The notes under the pieces: generated by a model | The model's database searches: none | What the model was told of the DNA's origin: nothing | The model's input: only the letters and a program-made list of their open reading frames with translations | Made by a program: the position numbers and the translations under genes | Shown here: positions 26,440 through 38,083 of the stretch, in pieces | How positions within the stretch are numbered: position 1 is the stretch's first letter | How the letters are laid out: the number at the start of each line of letters is the position of its first letter | Assembly: GCA_965248255.1 (NCBI GenBank) | Contig: CBDFIW010000001.1 | Location: forward strand, 372,001-436,000 | Direction of reading: 5' to 3' | DNA from: JAKZVK01 sp965248255 | GTDB taxonomy: Bacteria; Acidobacteriota; Terriglobia; Bryobacterales; UBA6623 | Length of the DNA stretch: 64,000 nt

Positions 26440-27489
26440 ATGGCATCCAACAACAAATTCCGTGTCGCCATCACACCCGAATGGGGCGAAGGGAAGACCC
26501 ACGAATGGATGGGCCCGGCCTTGCGCGAGGTCTTTGATCCCCATCCGGACATCGAATATGAGCTGATGCAGGGCAGCGGCGACGAAGTCGGCGACCCGAA
26601 GGTGATTGACGAATACGACGCGATCATCGTGTTCGCCTACGCCTTCCCGAAGGAAAGTTTCGCCGGCCTACAACGGCTCGCGTGCCTGTCGCGCTGGGGC
26701 GTCGGCTACGACCGGGTCGATACTGCCGCTGCCACCACCGCCGACGTGATCGTCTCGCTGACGCCCCACGCCGTTCGGCGACCTGTCTCCGAAGGCATCA
26801 TTGCGCTGATTTTCGCCGTGGCGAAACACTTGCGCCCGCTCGACCTACGCGTCCGCGGCCATCAATGGCGGGACGATCTCGACCCGAAGGGAGTGTGCGT
26901 CGAGGGGCGCACGCTGGGGTCGGTCGGCGTGGGCAGTATCGCGGGCGAGATGTTCCGCATGGCGAAGGGAATCGGGTTCGGACGGTTGCTCGGCTACGAC
27001 CCGTACGTTTCGAAGGAACGCGCCGATGCCCTGGGCGTCGAGCTGGTCGATCTCGATACCGTCATGCGCGAAAGCGACTTCGTCGCCGTAAACACGTTCC
27101 TGAACGAGCAAACACGGGGCTTGGTCGGAGCCAGGGAGCTGGCGCTGATGAAGCCGACAGCGTTCATTATCAACACTGCCCGCGGACCGATCATCGACGA
27201 AAGCGCTCTGATCGACGTGCTGCGGGAGGGCCGCATCGCCGGCGCCGGCCTCGATGTGCTCGAAAAAGAACCGCCGGACCCGGACAACCCGCTGCTTGCA
27301 ATGGATAACGTTCTGCTAACGCCTCACGCCGTCTGCTGGACCGGGGAGTGCGTTCAAGACAACAGCCTCGACGCTTGCCTTAACGTCTTGGAGGTCTATG
27401 AGGGGCGTGTACCGGAGACCCTGGCCAATCCCGACGTGGCCGGACGTGCGGGCCTCGAAGCCAAGCTGGCCCGTTGGAGAAAAGCATGA
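26440..27489 (+). CDS. D-2-hydroxyacid dehydrogenase, NAD-dependent
   Basis: The 349-residue protein has the D-isomer 2-hydroxyacid dehydrogenase fold: a catalytic-domain start, a Rossmann segment (LGSVGVGSIAGEMFRMAKG, about 159-176) and the catalytic triad Arg248 (NTARGPIID), Glu277 (LEKEPPDPDNPLL) and His296 (LTPHAVCWTGE). The likely reaction is reduction of a 2-keto acid or oxidation of a D-2-hydroxy acid. Its stop overlaps the start of the aldolase gene, so the two probably act in one pathway, for example a keto-acid released by the aldolase being reduced or the reverse. Confidence 0.93.
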   Translation: MASNNKFRVAITPEWGEGKTHEWMGPALREVFDPHPDIEYELMQGSGDEVGDPKVIDEYDAIIVFAYAFPKESFAGLQRLACLSRWGVGYDRVDTAAATTADVIVSLTPHAVRRPVSEGIIALIFAVAKHLRPLDLRVRGHQWRDDLDPKGVCVEGRTLGSVGVGSIAGEMFRMAKGIGFGRLLGYDPYVSKERADALGVELVDLDTVMRESDFVAVNTFLNEQTRGLVGARELALMKPTAFIINTARGPIIDESALIDVLREGRIAGAGLDVLEKEPPDPDNPLLAMDNVLLTPHAVCWTGECVQDNSLDACLNVLEVYEGRVPETLANPDVAGRAGLEAKLARWRKA

Positions 27490-28253
27490 AAGCGAATCGA
27501 GTACGGTCGTTGCTGGCCGAGGGCAAGACACCCATCGGCCACATGATCATGGAGTTCTCCACGCGCGGCATCGCCAAGATCGTGGAGGGCGCGGGCGTGG
27601 ACTTTGTCCTCATCGACATGGAGCATGGTGGCCTCGACATGGGCCAGGTAAACGATCTATTGGCTTGGTTCAAGGCGACTCCGGTTGCTCCGTTCGTGCG
27701 AGTCCCCTCGAGCGACTACCACTTCATTGCCCGCCTGATGGACCTGGGTGCGCTCGGCGTGATGGTCCCCAACGTCAAGACGCCCGAGCAGGCCAAGCAG
27801 GTCGTGGACGCGGTACGCTACACCCCCGAAGGCGAGCGCGGGCTCGGCCTTGGCTGCTCCCATAACGACTTCGAGCGCCCGAAGTCGAGAGAGTACATGT
27901 ATGAGGCGAACGGCAACAACATGGTGATCTGCCAGATCGAGAGCACGACGGCGCTCGACAACCTCGAGGCCATCGCCTCCACCCCGGGCTTGGATGTGCT
28001 GTGGGTGGGGCACTTCGATCTCAGCTCGTCGATGGGGATCGTCGGAGAGTTGAAGAACGAGCGTTTCGTCGACGTGCTCACGAGGGTGGCGGAGGCTGCC
28101 CGCAGGCACGGGCAAGCCGCCGGCATCCAGCCCAGCAGTACGGCACAAGCCAAAGAGTGGATGGCGCTTGGCTACAACCTGATCTCCTACGGTGCGGACT
28201 TCGGAGTTTATCGTGCGGCTCTCCAATCGGCTGTGAATGAATTGCGCCGTTGA
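27486..28253 (+). CDS. HpcH/HpaI-family aldolase
   Basis: The start at 27486 overlaps the dehydrogenase stop by four bases (ATGA), indicating translational coupling. The 255-residue TIM-barrel protein has the class II metal and catalytic features of HpcH/HpaI aldolases: FVLIDMEHGGLD, FVRVPSSDYHF, GVMVPNVKTPEQAKQVV, QIESTTALDNLEAI (metal Glu) and WVGHFDLSSSMG (metal Asp). It likely cleaves or forms a 2-keto-3-deoxy or 4-hydroxy-2-oxo acid, making pyruvate and an aldehyde; the exact substrate is unknown. Confidence 0.93.
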   Translation: MKANRVRSLLAEGKTPIGHMIMEFSTRGIAKIVEGAGVDFVLIDMEHGGLDMGQVNDLLAWFKATPVAPFVRVPSSDYHFIARLMDLGALGVMVPNVKTPEQAKQVVDAVRYTPEGERGLGLGCSHNDFERPKSREYMYEANGNNMVICQIESTTALDNLEAIASTPGLDVLWVGHFDLSSSMGIVGELKNERFVDVLTRVAEAARRHGQAAGIQPSSTAQAKEWMALGYNLISYGADFGVYRAALQSAVNELRR

Positions 28254-28310
28254 GGACTGCGTGCACCCGTTCGGTCACGTATCTAAAGCGGGGCACCTGC
28301 CACCTCCTTG

Positions 28311-28340
28311 GCGGGCGGGCACTGGGGCCCGCCCCTACAT
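28311..28340 (-). repeat. GTAGGGGCGGGCCCC-type palindromic repeat, copy 1
   Basis: The reverse strand reads TGTAGGGGCGGGCCCCAGTG followed by CCCGCCCGC. Related copies occur at 56420-56449 and 59211-59240, with a diverged one at 59299-59325. The arms GGGCGGGC/GCCCGCCC can fold back. It sits between convergent genes here. Confidence 0.75.
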
Positions 28341-28352
28341 CGGCAACATCGC

Positions 28353-29408
28353 TCAGAACGCGTATCCAAGCGCGGAAACAACGCCGTAGTCGTTGCGTTG
28401 GACGCCTGCTTGCGGCGGGGCGCTATCGAAGCGGTTGAACAGGGTCACGTTCCAGTTAAAGCCCTTGACCAGGGGAACGCGCATCGTTCCGTCGTACTCC
28501 AGGCGATAGCGGCCTCTCTGGATGGCGACGCTCGGCAGGAACGAGAGTTTCGAGCTGACGTCGACCCCCTGGATCAAGGTTGTCTTATACTCGATCCCCG
28601 CCAGCGCTTCGGCGGATGACAGCCGAGCCCTTGGCGGCGCGCCAGGCTCGGTTCTGAACTGCTCGTTGATGAAGGTCATTCCTGCCAGCAAGGACAACTC
28701 GGTTTTCTGGTTTTGCACCAAGGCGAGGCCGAACCCGCCGCCCGCCCGGGAGCGAAGATTCAATTTTTGGCGATCGTCGCGCTCGAAGCCCGCCAACACG
28801 AACGAAAACCGGCGCGGGTCGATGTAGCGATCGTAGCGGGCGTCGGCGGTTTGGCGGCTGGTCGGTTCGGAGTCGTCCTGGCGGCTGAACAGCGAGGTCA
28901 CGCTCCCCGAGAGCCGGTACCGCTCCTGCCGATACTCGCTCTGGACGGCCAGCGACGACTGATTGAGTCTCGAGTTCCCACGGTTGAAGGTGTAGCCGAC
29001 GTCGATGGACCCGGCAAGGACCTTCCAGAAACTGGGCGGCTCGACGCCTGGCGTCATCCCGACGACATCCGACAAGTCCACCGATACGACCTCCGGACCA
29101 ACCACTTCCACGCCTTGCTTGCCCGCGCGGATCGTTCCCTGGTAACGCACGCCGTTTTCGTCCTCCAATTGGAAGGGACCTTCCGTATTCAGACTCTTCA
29201 CTTCCAGCCAGTCGATTTCGATCGTCCCGGCGTAGCCGGTTTTCAACGACAGCTTGGCCCCCTTGAGCCCCTGCACGTCACCTGTCAGCCGGTCGCCGTT
29301 AGACAGCAAGACGACGTCCGCCATGAGCGGAGCGGTGCACAACAGCGTGAACAGGGTATGGATAACAAGCGCATCGGACCTGTGACTCATCTTCCCCGCA
29401 GGCAACAT
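28353..29408 (-). CDS. DUF481 (YdiY-like) outer-membrane protein
   Basis: Two starts are possible, ATG 29408 and ATG 29390; both give a signal peptide (ALVIHTLFTLLCTAPLMADVV). The N-terminal part has a small beta domain (VVLLSNGDRLTGDVQGLKGAKLSLKT), then DUF481: DVGYTFNRGNSRLNQSSLAVQSEYRQ, repeated amphipathic strands and a C-terminal aromatic residue (LGYAF) as in outer-membrane beta-barrels. The IS5 copy at 29416-30245 ends 7 bp before ATG 29408, so native promoter and Shine-Dalgarno sequences were displaced. The frame runs open into the IS, but that part is not native. Confidence 0.85.
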   Translation of the reverse strand: MLPAGKMSHRSDALVIHTLFTLLCTAPLMADVVLLSNGDRLTGDVQGLKGAKLSLKTGYAGTIEIDWLEVKSLNTEGPFQLEDENGVRYQGTIRAGKQGVEVVGPEVVSVDLSDVVGMTPGVEPPSFWKVLAGSIDVGYTFNRGNSRLNQSSLAVQSEYRQERYRLSGSVTSLFSRQDDSEPTSRQTADARYDRYIDPRRFSFVLAGFERDDRQKLNLRSRAGGGFGLALVQNQKTELSLLAGMTFINEQFRTEPGAPPRARLSSAEALAGIEYKTTLIQGVDVSSKLSFLPSVAIQRGRYRLEYDGTMRVPLVKGFNWNVTLFNRFDSAPPQAGVQRNDYGVVSALGYAF

Positions 29409-29428
29409 GGGACTAGGGGGTGTTAACA

Positions 29429-29743
29429 CTAACGTAGGGTATCGAAACGTAGAGCCTCGGCGATGAGGGCGAAGTGGAGGAAGGCGAGGAACATGACGTC
29501 GAGCTTGTCGAAGCGGGAGAAGATGCGGCGGAATCCCTTGAGCCGTCGGAAGAGTCTCTCGATCTCGTTGCGGCGGCGATAGAGCGCTCGGTCGTATTCC
29601 CACGGCTCCAGGCGGGTGCGCCGGGGCGGCACGACGGGAATCCATCCGAAATCCAAAGCCAGTTGGCGTGTCTGATCGTCCTCATAGGCGCCGTCCATCA
29701 GCAGCGGCAGCGGCTCGGGCAGTGGCCCCAGACCACCGAGCAA
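29429..29743 (-). CDS. IS5/IS427 transposase, C-terminal frame, copy 2
   Basis: Same as copy 1 apart from single substitutions (NEIERLFRR where copy 1 has NEIDRLFRR; ALIAEALRF where copy 1 has ALIVEALRF). It carries the second Asp and the Glu of the DDE site. Confidence 0.82.
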   Translation of the reverse strand: MLGGLGPLPEPLPLLMDGAYEDDQTRQLALDFGWIPVVPPRRTRLEPWEYDRALYRRRNEIERLFRRLKGFRRIFSRFDKLDVMFLAFLHFALIAEALRFDTLR

Positions 29744-30201
29744 GTTCGCGGCCCTGCTGGGCGTCGTGCGCTTGGCCGGGCGAGAGAGCGAAGGTTATCG
29801 CCGTTCGAGCATTTGCGGCAACCATATGAATCTTGGTGGTCCATCCGCCGCGGGATTTGCCGATCGCTTGCGGACCGTTTTTTTAACGCGCCCGTGCCGT
29901 CGGGATGAACCTTCACGATGGTCGAGTCCATTGACACGGCTTCGATTCGGATGCGGGCCAGCTGCTCGCGCTGCAGTTTCTCGAAGACGGCGTCGAGCAC
30001 GCCGTTCTTCGACCAGCGGTTCATGCGGGTATAAATGGTGTGCCAGTTACCGAAGCGTTTAGGCAAGCCGCGCCATTTGCAGCCCTGCTCGGCGACATAC
30101 AACATGGCGTTCAAAACCGTGAGGTTCGGCAGGCTCACATTGCCGCGCTGGCGGGGCAGGACCGGCTCGATGCGGCGGTATTGCTGCTCGGTGATCTCCA
30201 T
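29698..30201 (-). CDS. IS5/IS427 transposase, N-terminal frame, copy 2
   Basis: Same as copy 1 apart from STIVKVHPDG where copy 1 has STIVKAHPDG. The T-run on the plus strand (29878-29884) again has seven bases, so the frame break is shared. Confidence 0.85.
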   Translation of the reverse strand: MEITEQQYRRIEPVLPRQRGNVSLPNLTVLNAMLYVAEQGCKWRGLPKRFGNWHTIYTRMNRWSKNGVLDAVFEKLQREQLARIRIEAVSMDSTIVKVHPDGTGALKKRSASDRQIPRRMDHQDSYGCRKCSNGDNLRSLARPSARRPAGPRTCSVVWGHCPSRCRC

Positions 30202-30311
30202 ACCTCCGAGTATAGCAGCTTTTGCGACTTAGTGTTAACACGCCCTAGTCTGCCATACCGATACGGAGGGAGACCTCGCGACAGCGTAGACCGTGCCTTG
30301 CTCGGCGACGT

Positions 30312-30830
30312 CTAGCGGATGACTTCCCAGGCGAGGTGTTGCAGTTCGGGGGCGATGAGTTTTTCCCAAGCCAGCCGGACAGCGGCCGGCGACCCCGGCG
30401 TTGAGAAAACGACCTTTCCTCCGCAAACGCCGGCTGTGGCGCGCGAGAGCATCGCCGCCGCTCCGACCTGCTCAAAGCTCAACGTGCGGAAGATCTCGCC
30501 GAAGCCCGGCATGGTCTTGTCAAGCTTGCGGCTGATGACGTCGAACGTGGTGTCGCGCCGGGAAAGGCCCGTACCTCCATTGAACAGCACGACTTGCATA
30601 TCGCGGTTGGCGGTCAGTTCGTCCAGAACCTCTTCCACCTGAACGGGGTCATCGGGAATGATGTGAGAAGAATGGACCCGATTGCCGGACGCCTCCAGCT
30701 CTTGGCGCAAGTACTTACCGTTGACGTCAGTCTCGGGTGTGCGCGTGTCGCTGACGGTGACGATCGCCACCGACACCGGTCCGCGCTGGGCGGCCTGCTT
30801 CTTGTGCTCTGTAGAACTAGCCGATGACAT
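30312..30830 (-). CDS. moaB: MoaB/MogA-type molybdopterin biosynthesis protein
   Basis: The 172-residue protein has the MoCF-binding fold: VSVAIVTVSDTRTPETDVNGKYL, IIPDDPVQVEEVL, VVLFNGGTGLSRRDTTFDV (the pterin-binding GGTG loop) and VVFSTPGSPAAVRLAWEKLI. It would adenylate molybdopterin, a step in molybdenum or tungsten cofactor synthesis. No other moa genes are adjacent. Confidence 0.93.
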   Translation of the reverse strand: MSSASSTEHKKQAAQRGPVSVAIVTVSDTRTPETDVNGKYLRQELEASGNRVHSSHIIPDDPVQVEEVLDELTANRDMQVVLFNGGTGLSRRDTTFDVISRKLDKTMPGFGEIFRTLSFEQVGAAAMLSRATAGVCGGKVVFSTPGSPAAVRLAWEKLIAPELQHLAWEVIR

Positions 30831-30903
30831 GTGGATGGCTGCTAGGGGTGTGAACAGCGGAACCTCGAAGACCGCCGTTTGACGCCAGCCTCCGCAGTGC
30901 CCT

Positions 30904-30928
30904 AATCTCTAGGGTTTTACTAGAGATT
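30904..30928 (+). promoter_or_regulatory. Perfect palindromic operator before the Rrf2 gene
   Basis: AATCTCTAG (30904-30912) and CTAGAGATT (30920-30928) form a perfect 9 bp inverted repeat with a 7 bp centre. It ends 3 bp before the ATG of the Rrf2 regulator (30932). Its position and symmetry fit an autoregulatory site for a dimeric winged-helix repressor that would control the regulator and the following cysK. The lack of a separate ribosome-binding site suggests a very short leader. Confidence 0.6.
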
Positions 30929-30931
30929 CTA

Positions 30932-31366
30932 ATGGATGTGTCGGTCAAAGGCGAATACGCGTTGCGGGCGGTCTTCGAGCTGTGCTCGCGTTCGGGCACC
31001 GAGCCAGTTAAGATCGCCGAGATCGCCTCTCGGCAGTCGATTCCGCAGAAGTTCCTGGAGCTGATCCTCTCGCAGCTCAAACAAGGCGGGTTCTTGAGCT
31101 CGCGACGCGGCGCCGCGGGTGGATACTACCTGGCCCGCGCGGCGGACGCCATTACGGTGGGCGACGTGCTACGTCACATTGAGGGTCCACTCTCGACCGC
31201 CGAGCGCAAAGGCGAGGCCGGCGTCGCGGCCGACTCGCCGTTCGGCGACCTGTGGAAACAAGTGGACGAGGCGCTCTCGAACGTTCTCGACCGTACCACG
31301 TTCGCCGACCTCGTGCGCCGCTGGCAAGAGAAGCACTCTCGCCGGGCTGTGAACTGGCAAATCTGA
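30932..31366 (+). CDS. Rrf2-family transcriptional regulator (CymR-like)
   Basis: The 144-residue protein begins MDVSVKGEYALRAVFEL and has the Rrf2 winged helix (IAEIASRQSIPQKFLELILSQLKQGGFLSSRRGAAGGYYLAR). It has only one Cys (CSR, residue 18) and lacks the three-Cys Fe-S loop of IscR, so it is more like CymR, which controls cysteine synthesis together with CysK. It lies directly before a cysteine synthase gene and behind a strong palindrome, which supports that role. Confidence 0.9.
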   Translation: MDVSVKGEYALRAVFELCSRSGTEPVKIAEIASRQSIPQKFLELILSQLKQGGFLSSRRGAAGGYYLARAADAITVGDVLRHIEGPLSTAERKGEAGVAADSPFGDLWKQVDEALSNVLDRTTFADLVRRWQEKHSRRAVNWQI

Positions 31367-31416
31367 CCGCGACGGGCCGAGCGAGGGACACTCACCCCGA
31401 CACCCGACAAAGCTGC

Positions 31417-32370
31417 ATGGGACAAATCTTCGAGGACAACTCGCTCAGTATCGGCCGTACGCCGTTGGTGCGGTTGAAGCGCCTGAGCCAAGATGGATCC
31501 GCCAGGGTCCTGGCCAAGATCGAGGGACGAAATCCGGCCTACTCGGTCAAATGCCGCATCGGCGCGTCGATGATCTGGGACGCTGAGCAGCGCGGCGTCC
31601 TCAAGCCGGGCAAGGAGCTGGTCGAGCCGACCAGCGGGAACACGGGTATAGCGCTGGCCTTCGTCTCGGCGTCGCGGGGTTATCGCTTGACGCTGACGAT
31701 GCCCGAGATCATGAGCTTCGAGAGGCAGCAAGTGCTGCGGATGTTCGGGGCGCATCTCGAACTCGTGCCGGACGAGGTCGGCATGCGCGGCGCGGTCGAG
31801 CGGGCCGAAGAGATGGTGGCCGCGGAGCCGGACCGCTACGTGATGCTCCAGCAATTCAAGAATCCCGCCAACCCCGCCATCCACTTTAAGACCACGGGAC
31901 CCGAGATCTGGGAGGACACCGGCGGGCAGGTCGATGTCCTCGTCGCGGGCATCGGGACGGGCGGAACGATCACCGGCATCTCGCGCTACATCAAGCACCA
32001 CTTGAAGAAAGATCTTCTCACCGTGGGTGTCGAGCCCGCCGACAGCCCGGTCATCTCGCAGCAGTTGGCCGGCAAGCCCCTAGAGCCGGGCTATCACCGC
32101 ATCCAGGGGATCGGCGCCGGCTTCATCCCCGACGTGCTGGATCTCTCGTTGGTCGACCGCGTGGAGCAAGTGGGCAACGACGAGGCGATCGACTACGCCC
32201 GCCGCCTGGCCCGTGAAGAAGGATTGCTGTCAGGCATCTCGTGCGGCGCGGCCATCGCCGTCGCCTGCCGCCTGGCGAAGGACCCGGAATTCAAGGGCAA
32301 GAGCATCGTCACCATTCTCCCCGACGCCGGCGAACGCTATCTCTCGAGCCCCCTGTTCGAAGGCATTTAG
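31417..32370 (+). CDS. cysK: Cysteine synthase (O-acetylserine sulfhydrylase)
   Basis: The start at 31417 is chosen because the family begins MGQIFEDNSLSIGRTPLVRL; an open frame extends upstream into the Rrf2 gene but is a shadow there. Key parts are present: PAYSVKCRIGASMI with the PLP Lys, EPTSGNTGIALAF (substrate loop), IGTGGTITGISRYI (phosphate-binding loop) and SGISCGAAIAVA. The 317-residue length is normal. It makes cysteine from O-acetylserine and sulfide. It lies 50 bp after the Rrf2 gene, likely one operon. Confidence 0.95.
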   Translation: MGQIFEDNSLSIGRTPLVRLKRLSQDGSARVLAKIEGRNPAYSVKCRIGASMIWDAEQRGVLKPGKELVEPTSGNTGIALAFVSASRGYRLTLTMPEIMSFERQQVLRMFGAHLELVPDEVGMRGAVERAEEMVAAEPDRYVMLQQFKNPANPAIHFKTTGPEIWEDTGGQVDVLVAGIGTGGTITGISRYIKHHLKKDLLTVGVEPADSPVISQQLAGKPLEPGYHRIQGIGAGFIPDVLDLSLVDRVEQVGNDEAIDYARRLAREEGLLSGISCGAAIAVACRLAKDPEFKGKSIVTILPDAGERYLSSPLFEGI

Positions 32371-32398
32371 GCGCTGTCACTCTCAGACTTCAAGGACG

Positions 32399-35074
<2,676 letters not shown>

Positions 35075-35135
35075 GAATGATTCTCCATATCGATTTGATG
35101 GCAGATGGTTTCGTATGGGGGTAGCTGACTCGCCG

Positions 35136-37193
35136 TCAGGCGGAGACGATCTCGGCGAATTCGGCGATGGTGGAAAACTCCTCCAACAGGTGAGCCAAGA
35201 AGGTGAGGCGGTTCTGTTTAACCTTCTCGTCCTTCGCCATCACGAGTACGTCGTCGAAGTAGCGGTCAACGGCCGGCCTCAAAGACGCGATGGCCGTCAG
35301 CGCCTCGGCGTACTCGCCGTTCTGTTTTTGTCCCGTTACGATCGGGCGAACTTTCTCGAAGGCTGCGTGCAGGTCGGCCTCGGCTCCGGACTCGAGCAGC
35401 GTCACGTCGAGAGTTTGCCCGGAAAAGCTCTCGACGCCGCCGGCCTGCCTCAGAATGTTCTTGATGCGTTTGAAGCTCACTGCTAAGGGCTCGAAGTCCG
35501 GCGTCGGCCGCACCTTGGCGATTGCCTCCGCGCGGGCCGCGGCGTCAAGCGGCACGTCGGCCGCCGCAGCCAAGACGGCGTTGACCTCGTCATAGCGATA
35601 GCCGCGAACGTTGCGCAGGTAGTAGCGCAGCCGATCGAGGAAAAATTCGGACAAGGCCTCTCGCGATTCGCCCGGCTCAGCCCACTCACCCAGAGTATCG
35701 AGTGAAAGTTGCAGTTCGCCTTCAATGAGGATGCGGATGATCCCATACGCCGCCCGGCGCAGCGCGAATGGGTCTCTAGACCCCCTGGGGATCATGCCGA
35801 CTCGGAAGAAACCGCCTAGCGTGTCGAGCTTGTCGGCGAGAGCCACGACCATACCGATGCGGGCGCGCGGAATCGCATCGTCGGTTCCGGCGGGACGGTA
35901 GTGGTCATAAACAGCGTCGGCCAGATCCCGGGGCTCGCCCTGATGGGCCGCGTAAAGCCCACCGATTACGCCCTGCAACTCGGGGAACTCCCCAACCATC
36001 TCGGCCGTCAAGTCGCACTTGGCCAACTCAGAGGCACGCTTCGCCTGGGTCACCTGCACTTCGTCGAGGCCGACTGCGGCGGCGATCTTCTCGGCGAGCT
36101 TCGCGTTGCGTTGCGCTTTCTCGAAATAGGTGCCGAGCTTGGCGTGGAACACAACGTCGTTCAAATCGGCAACGCGTTGGGCCAACGGCTGCTTCTGGTC
36201 GGCTTCCCAGAAGAAACGGGCGTCGTTGAATCGGGCTCGTAGTACGCGCTCGTGGCCCTGGCGGATGATGCCGTCGGGATCGCCGTCGAGGTTCGCGACC
36301 GCGACGAAGCGCGCTTGAAGCTTGCCCGCGCTGTCCTCGATGGCAAAGTAGCGTTGGTGGTGCTGCATGACGGTTTCGAGCACTTCCTCGGGGAGGTCGA
36401 GGTACTCCTCTTCGATGCCGCCGAGGATCGGTGTCGGATACTCAGTCAGATAGACCAGCGCTTCGAGCAAGCGAGGATTGCGGCGAACCTGTAGCCCCTC
36501 CGGGAGCAGGCTCTCGATGCCTTGCTCGATCCTCTTGCGGCGATCGTCGGGCAAGAGGAGGACATAGTTCTCACGAAGGTTGTCCTGGTAGTCACTCCAG
36601 CTGGTGACGTCGAGCTCAGCCACGCCCAAGCGCCGGTGCCCGCACGTGCGATAGCCCGACGCTACGCCGGCAATCTCGAACGGCACGACCGCGCCATCGA
36701 GCAACGCCAGCAGCCAGCGAATCGGCCGGATGAATCGCGGACCGGTCTTGGCGGTCCAGTACATCGTCTTCGGGAAGTGGACGCCGAGGATGACCTCCGG
36801 CAGTGCCTCGGCGAGGATCTGGATGGTTGTGCGGCCTTCGACCTTCTTCTCGACGAACAGGCGCCCATCGTCGCCGACTTCGAGCTCGCCGATCGCTGTG
36901 CCGGCGCGTTTGGCGAAGCCGAGGCCGGCTTTGGTCGGTTCTCCCTTATCGCCGAAGGCGATCTTCTTTGGGGGGCCGGTGAGACGCTCGGTCTTGTCGG
37001 CCTGGCGTTCAGCGAGGTTGCTCGCCACGAGCACGAGTCGGCGCGGAGTGGCGTGGACTTCGCAGGCCACGCCCTCTCGGAGATCCGCGTCCGTCAGCGC
37101 CTCGAGAAAGTTCCTCTCTAGATGACCGCAGGCGGGCGTGATCATCCAGTCCGGGATCTCTTCGGTCCCGACTTCCAGCAGGAACTCGGCCAT
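35136..37193 (-). CDS. glyS: Glycyl-tRNA synthetase beta subunit
   Basis: The 685-residue protein has the beta-subunit hallmarks: an N-terminal FLLEVGTEEIPDWMITPAC, RIRWLLALLDG in the middle, FVAVANLDGDPDGIIRQGHERVLRARFNDARFFWEAD and a C-terminal DALR-type anticodon region (VMAKDEKVKQNRLTFLAHLLEEFSTIAEFAEI). Its ATG overlaps the glyQ stop in TGATG, so the two subunits are translationally coupled. Confidence 0.97.
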   Translation of the reverse strand: MAEFLLEVGTEEIPDWMITPACGHLERNFLEALTDADLREGVACEVHATPRRLVLVASNLAERQADKTERLTGPPKKIAFGDKGEPTKAGLGFAKRAGTAIGELEVGDDGRLFVEKKVEGRTTIQILAEALPEVILGVHFPKTMYWTAKTGPRFIRPIRWLLALLDGAVVPFEIAGVASGYRTCGHRRLGVAELDVTSWSDYQDNLRENYVLLLPDDRRKRIEQGIESLLPEGLQVRRNPRLLEALVYLTEYPTPILGGIEEEYLDLPEEVLETVMQHHQRYFAIEDSAGKLQARFVAVANLDGDPDGIIRQGHERVLRARFNDARFFWEADQKQPLAQRVADLNDVVFHAKLGTYFEKAQRNAKLAEKIAAAVGLDEVQVTQAKRASELAKCDLTAEMVGEFPELQGVIGGLYAAHQGEPRDLADAVYDHYRPAGTDDAIPRARIGMVVALADKLDTLGGFFRVGMIPRGSRDPFALRRAAYGIIRILIEGELQLSLDTLGEWAEPGESREALSEFFLDRLRYYLRNVRGYRYDEVNAVLAAAADVPLDAAARAEAIAKVRPTPDFEPLAVSFKRIKNILRQAGGVESFSGQTLDVTLLESGAEADLHAAFEKVRPIVTGQKQNGEYAEALTAIASLRPAVDRYFDDVLVMAKDEKVKQNRLTFLAHLLEEFSTIAEFAEIVSA

Positions 37194-38083
37194 CAGGCGG
37201 CGGCCTCCTGCTGGTCGAGCCAGGCTTGGGCAATGCCGACGGCCAGCTTACGCACGCGCTGGATCACGGCGGCGCGCTCGGCCACGCTGATCGCCCCGCG
37301 CGCATCGAGGGTATTGAACAGGTTCGAACACTTGAGCACCTGGTCGTAGGCGGGCAGGAGGGGGAAGCGGGATTTCACGCCGTGGTCTTCCAAAGACGCG
37401 TATTCATCGAGCAGCCGCCGGCACTCGTTTTCGTGCAGCTCGAACTCTGCGCGCACGAATTCGACGTCGGCTTTCTCGAAGTTGTAGACCGAGTATTGCT
37501 GTTCATCGAGGAAGCGCACGTCGCGGTAGGTCCAGGTTTCGTTCCACTGAATGTCGTAGACGCTGTCGACGTTCTGGAGAAACGCGGTGAGGCGCTCGAG
37601 ACCGTATGTCAGTTCGGCGGGAACGAGGTCGAGGTCGATTCCGCCACACTGCTGGAAATAGGTGAACTGGGAAATCTCCAGTCCGTCGAGCATCACCTGC
37701 CAGCCGATGCCCCACGCTCCGAGCGTCGGCGCTTCCCAGTTGTCTTCTTCGAGCTTGAAGTCGTGCCGCTGCAGGTCGATACCGATGGCCTCGAGGCTCT
37801 TCATATAAAGCTCGACGATGTCGTCGGGCGAGGGCTTCAGGATCACCTGAAGCTGCATGTGCTTGTAGAGGCGGTTGGGGTTCTCGCCATAGCGTCCATC
37901 GGCGGGACGGCGGCTCGGCTGCACATAGGCGACCCGGTACGGCTTGGGCCCCAGCACGCGCAGAAACGTCTCAGGGCACATCGTCCCGGCGCCGACCTCG
38001 ACGTCGAGCGGCTCCTGAATGACCGCGCCGTTCTCGGCCCAGTAGGTCTTCAGGTCGGCGATGATTTGCTGATAGGTTTTCAT
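37193..38083 (-). CDS. glyQ: Glycyl-tRNA synthetase alpha subunit
   Basis: The ATG at 38083 gives the usual start (MKTYQQIIADLKTYWAENG); a GTG at 38095 is an alternative. The catalytic class II core is present (EVGAGTMCPETFLRVLGPKPY, QPSRRPADGRYGENPNRL, THE family's FKLEEDNWEAPTLGAWGIGWQV and QFTYFQQCGG). It pairs with GlyS as the alpha2-beta2 type enzyme. Confidence 0.96.
   Translation of the reverse strand: MKTYQQIIADLKTYWAENGAVIQEPLDVEVGAGTMCPETFLRVLGPKPYRVAYVQPSRRPADGRYGENPNRLYKHMQLQVILKPSPDDIVELYMKSLEAIGIDLQRHDFKLEEDNWEAPTLGAWGIGWQVMLDGLEISQFTYFQQCGGIDLDLVPAELTYGLERLTAFLQNVDSVYDIQWNETWTYRDVRFLDEQQYSVYNFEKADVEFVRAEFELHENECRRLLDEYASLEDHGVKSRFPLLPAYDQVLKCSNLFNTLDARGAISVAERAAVIQRVRKLAVGIAQAWLDQQEAAA

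Larger units (their letters stand above)
29416..30245 (-). mobile_element. IS5/IS427-type insertion sequence, copy 2 (830 bp)
   Basis: The length and sequence match copy 1 (14576-15405) apart from about five substitutions; one is in the left inverted repeat (GGGGGTG against GGGCGTG). TA is duplicated at both ends (29414-29415, 30246-30247) within a CTAG context, as for copy 1. Both copies insert close to gene ends without cutting a recognisable reading frame. Confidence 0.92.

Noticed and set aside
28353..29645. A longer DUF481 start inside the IS5 element
   Set aside because: The first 79 codons translate IS sequence out of its own frame; the signal peptide begins only at 29390-29408.
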